Positions 5,283-7,319 of a DNA stretch of 7,319 bases are shown one piece after another (the first letter of the stretch is position 1; every line of letters begins with the position of its first letter). Source of the stretch: Bacillota bacterium (GTDB taxonomy: Bacteria; Bacillota; Clostridia; Peptostreptococcales; Anaerovoracaceae); contig JAEEPD010000191.1 of assembly GCA_016284575.1 (NCBI GenBank), positions 1-7,319 of the forward strand, given 5' to 3'. The position numbers were made by a program, and so were the translations under genes. Under the pieces are notes generated by a model that searched no databases, was not told the DNA's origin, and saw only the letters and a program-made list of their open reading frames with translations.

Positions 5283-6629
5283 ATGAAAGACAGTAACAGA
5301 TCAAGGACGGCCGGGGAGGGTATCTACTCCGGCAGCCCGGGAAGAGGGTGGACCAGCCTTCAGAACAGCTTTGAAGCGTTCAGGAGGCGCAGGCTGCTTG
5401 TTTTCATTTCCTTCCTGATAATCGTTCTCGCCCTGTGTGGATATAATTATTCCAGATATCGACACACAGCCAGCACCATCATGTCGCTGGACTATGAAGA
5501 GGCTTCAAAGGGCCTGACTCCCAATCAGACCCGGTACAATATCTTCGAGATTCGCAGCGAAGAGGTGATGGAACGGCTGATAGAGTATGCGGGGTTGGAA
5601 GGAAAGATAAGTCCCAAGGAGCTGAGCGAATGCGTCAGCGTACGGGCAACCCACGACAAAAACATCAGCGCCAATGTGAATTATATCAGCACCTCCTTTG
5701 TGGTGGAGTTCACGAACAACGGAGAGATAGAGGGGCGAAGCGCGGAGGACATGCTTTCGCTGCTCTGTAAGGCTTACCGCGAATACTTCGTGGAGCGCTA
5801 CGGCTTCAATCACTCCATCCTGTCTTTCGATGTCAGCGATCTGAAATTCAATGACGAGTATCTGATGGCTGTGGACCTGCTGGAGCTTAAGTGCAGCCAG
5901 CTGGAAAAGTACGCGAGTCTTCGCAGAAGGGAGAGCAAGAACTATCAGGACCCGGATACCGGGGTCACATTCTCTTCCCTGGAGCAGAGGGCAACCAACT
6001 TCTATGCCTACGATCTCGCCAGGCTGCGCTCCTTTATCATCGAAAACGGTATAGCGGAGGACAGGGCTGAGCTCGACAGCGTGCTGAGCTACAAGATCCG
6101 CATGGACCGTCTGGCCTATGATAAGCTTATGGCTGCATATGATGAGGACAACAGCGGCATACGCATGTATGACGCTGCCATGAGCGCTGCCGTCATGATC
6201 CCCACAAAGGACAAGTCAAATGATTATTACATGTCCAGGACTAAAACCGGCATGGACAAAATGGCTATTCACGCTGACGCCCAGCTTGCAGGCGCAACGG
6301 AGCGGATGGAGCAGATCGAGTATAACAGTTATCTTGCAGAAAAGCTGAAAGCTAATGTGTCCGACAGGATCAAGACGGAAAAGGCCAATACCATGATCCT
6401 GGAGCTTGAGGCATCGCTTAAAAAGCTTGCAGCTGATATCCAGGCGATGGACAGTGCCTATACCAATTCAAAGGCCCGCAATTATATCGGCTTCAGCGAA
6501 AATAAAGTAGGGCTTGCGGATCAGGTTGGCCTTGTATATTCGCTTCTAATAGCTGCACTTATACTTGCGGCGGCCTTCATATGCGTCTTCCTCAGCAAAT
6601 ATAATTCCAAAAAGGAGAGAGCAGTATGA
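5283..6629 (+). CDS. Wzz-like polysaccharide co-polymerase / chain-length determinant family protein (divergent)
   Basis: This 448-residue protein has the layout of polysaccharide co-polymerases: a cytoplasmic N-terminus (1-36, ending in RRRR), one transmembrane helix (about 37-53), a long external domain with much alpha-helical, heptad-like sequence (about 190-400), and a second transmembrane helix (about 414-437) before a basic tail. Such proteins set chain length in surface polysaccharide assembly. There is no Walker A/B or tyrosine cluster of a fused BY-kinase. Just after the first helix the sequence runs TIMSLDYEEASKGLTPNQ, which resembles the matching part of the next protein. The start has AAGGAG (5267-5272) 10 bases before it. 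Its TGA overlaps the next ATG in an ATGA arrangement, so translation is coupled. The family call rests on architecture more than on a sharp motif. Confidence 0.65.
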   Translation: MKDSNRSRTAGEGIYSGSPGRGWTSLQNSFEAFRRRRLLVFISFLIIVLALCGYNYSRYRHTASTIMSLDYEEASKGLTPNQTRYNIFEIRSEEVMERLIEYAGLEGKISPKELSECVSVRATHDKNISANVNYISTSFVVEFTNNGEIEGRSAEDMLSLLCKAYREYFVERYGFNHSILSFDVSDLKFNDEYLMAVDLLELKCSQLEKYASLRRRESKNYQDPDTGVTFSSLEQRATNFYAYDLARLRSFIIENGIAEDRAELDSVLSYKIRMDRLAYDKLMAAYDEDNSGIRMYDAAMSAAVMIPTKDKSNDYYMSRTKTGMDKMAIHADAQLAGATERMEQIEYNSYLAEKLKANVSDRIKTEKANTMILELEASLKKLAADIQAMDSAYTNSKARNYIGFSENKVGLADQVGLVYSLLIAALILAAAFICVFLSKYNSKKERAV

Positions 6630-7319
6630 GAAAATTCAGTATTCTTCGCTATCTGAAGCAATTCAGCCTGCTGATCTTTCTTTTAGCCGTGATCGGATCT
6701 CTGCTGATCTTTGTTTACGGTAAATCTCATCAGCAGTATGTGGCATCCACTGTCATACAGTACACAAACAGCGGCGCAAAGGATGGCTTTACTCCCGACG
6801 GGACCCCCCTGAACGTGGAGGAGATCTATTCCTCCACGGTGATAGACGCTGCCCTTACGGATCTGGGCTACCAGTCCAATATCGATTCCATCCGCTCAAA
6901 CTGCTATGTGGAGGAGGTCATCCCCGAGAACCAGCAGAAGCTTAATGAGGCTCTGCTGGAAAAGGGCGAGGATCCCTCCTACGTAACGGATACCTACCGG
7001 GTATACTACGTGGGGGATAAGGACACCGGCGAGGATTATGCCTGGAATGTGCTGGATGCCATCATCAATAACTATTACGAGTTTTACGCGGAAAAATATG
7101 TAGAGGAGCAGCTGCAGAACAACGGCGTCTCCGTGCTGGCTGAAGGAAACTACGACTATCTTGAAAGCGCTCAGGTGCTGGAGGATTCCGTTTCCGAAAT
7201 GCTGGATTACCTGCTGGACAAAAGGGCTGCCCACCCATATTTCCGTTCAGTCGAGACCGGCTATACCTACAGCGACCTGTACAATATCTACAACTACCTC
7301 TATAACCACGAGATCCCAA
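6626..7319 (+). CDS. Second Wzz-like co-polymerase family protein, cut by the window end
   Basis: The frame is open from ATG 6626 to the last base, giving 231 residues of an incomplete protein. A basic N-terminus (MRKFSILRYLKQ) leads into a transmembrane helix (about 13-31), and the external part begins with YVASTVIQYTNSG and a GFTPDG segment, the pattern of a Wzz-type chain-length determinant. Many acidic and aromatic residues follow (for example YYEFYAEKY), with no kinase motif in view. AAAGGAG (6611-6617) lies 8 bases before the start, which overlaps the previous stop by four bases. The same helix-then-GxTP order in the preceding gene makes the two likely paralogues that work together, perhaps as a hetero-oligomer. 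The missing C-terminus should hold the second membrane helix. Confidence 0.75.
   Translation, partial: MRKFSILRYLKQFSLLIFLLAVIGSLLIFVYGKSHQQYVASTVIQYTNSGAKDGFTPDGTPLNVEEIYSSTVIDAALTDLGYQSNIDSIRSNCYVEEVIPENQQKLNEALLEKGEDPSYVTDTYRVYYVGDKDTGEDYAWNVLDAIINNYYEFYAEKYVEEQLQNNGVSVLAEGNYDYLESAQVLEDSVSEMLDYLLDKRAAHPYFRSVETGYTYSDLYNIYNYLYNHEIP

Noticed and set aside
6896..7319. Minus-strand frames of 112 and 84 codons at the right end
   Set aside because: They oppose the open, SD-preceded second co-polymerase frame and look like its shadows.
1..7319. CRISPR arrays, tRNA or rRNA genes, complete insertion sequences
   Set aside because: No regularly spaced repeats, cloverleaf, rRNA signature or transposase reading frame was found on either strand.

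Overview
The window looks like chromosomal DNA of a low-to-medium GC Firmicute, most likely a gut clostridium of the Lachnospiraceae type. This is an inference from purine-rich Shine-Dalgarno (SD) sites (AGGAGG, AAGGAG), a classic intrinsic terminator, and protein families common in that group. Every supported gene reads on the + strand.

Region A (1-2580) is an accessory patch of small-molecule-modifying enzyme folds. Bases 1-269 carry no convincing gene but form several hairpins; the text resembles the structured 5' part of a group II intron, although no reverse transcriptase or domain V is present. A Pol-beta-type nucleotidyltransferase follows (270-944). Next is a GNAT acetyltransferase pseudogene that keeps only its N- and C-terminal ends (about 1001-1199). 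It abuts a protein that fuses a small phosphotransferase/kinase-like domain to two GNAT domains (1201-2580).

Region B (2581-4195) is a self-contained regulatory unit. A mer-type promoter (TTGACT, 19-bp spacer holding an imperfect dyad, TAAGCT) precedes a MerR regulator with a C-terminal GyrI-like ligand-binding domain. The stop codon of this gene touches the reading frame of a second, stand-alone GyrI-like protein, and a strong intrinsic terminator follows. The likely picture is a drug- or metabolite-sensing MerR protein that controls its own operon, with a second binder of the same fold as partner or sink.

Region C (4196-7319) starts with an AT-rich promoter that has a perfect TATAAT, a 14-bp palindrome and a spaced direct repeat. 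It drives a membrane-anchored metallophosphoesterase, then two overlapping genes for paralogous proteins that resemble polysaccharide co-polymerases (Wzz-like: a short N-terminal cytoplasmic part, one membrane helix, a large external domain). The second is cut by the window end. This looks like the start of a cell-surface polysaccharide locus.

The points most worth a second look are the kinase-GNAT-GNAT fusion, the internally deleted GNAT gene, the mer-like promoter with a possible internal start inside the MerR gene (as in TipA), the paralogous co-polymerase pair, and the structured RNA-like leader at the left edge. All family assignments come from reading motifs, not from database searches.
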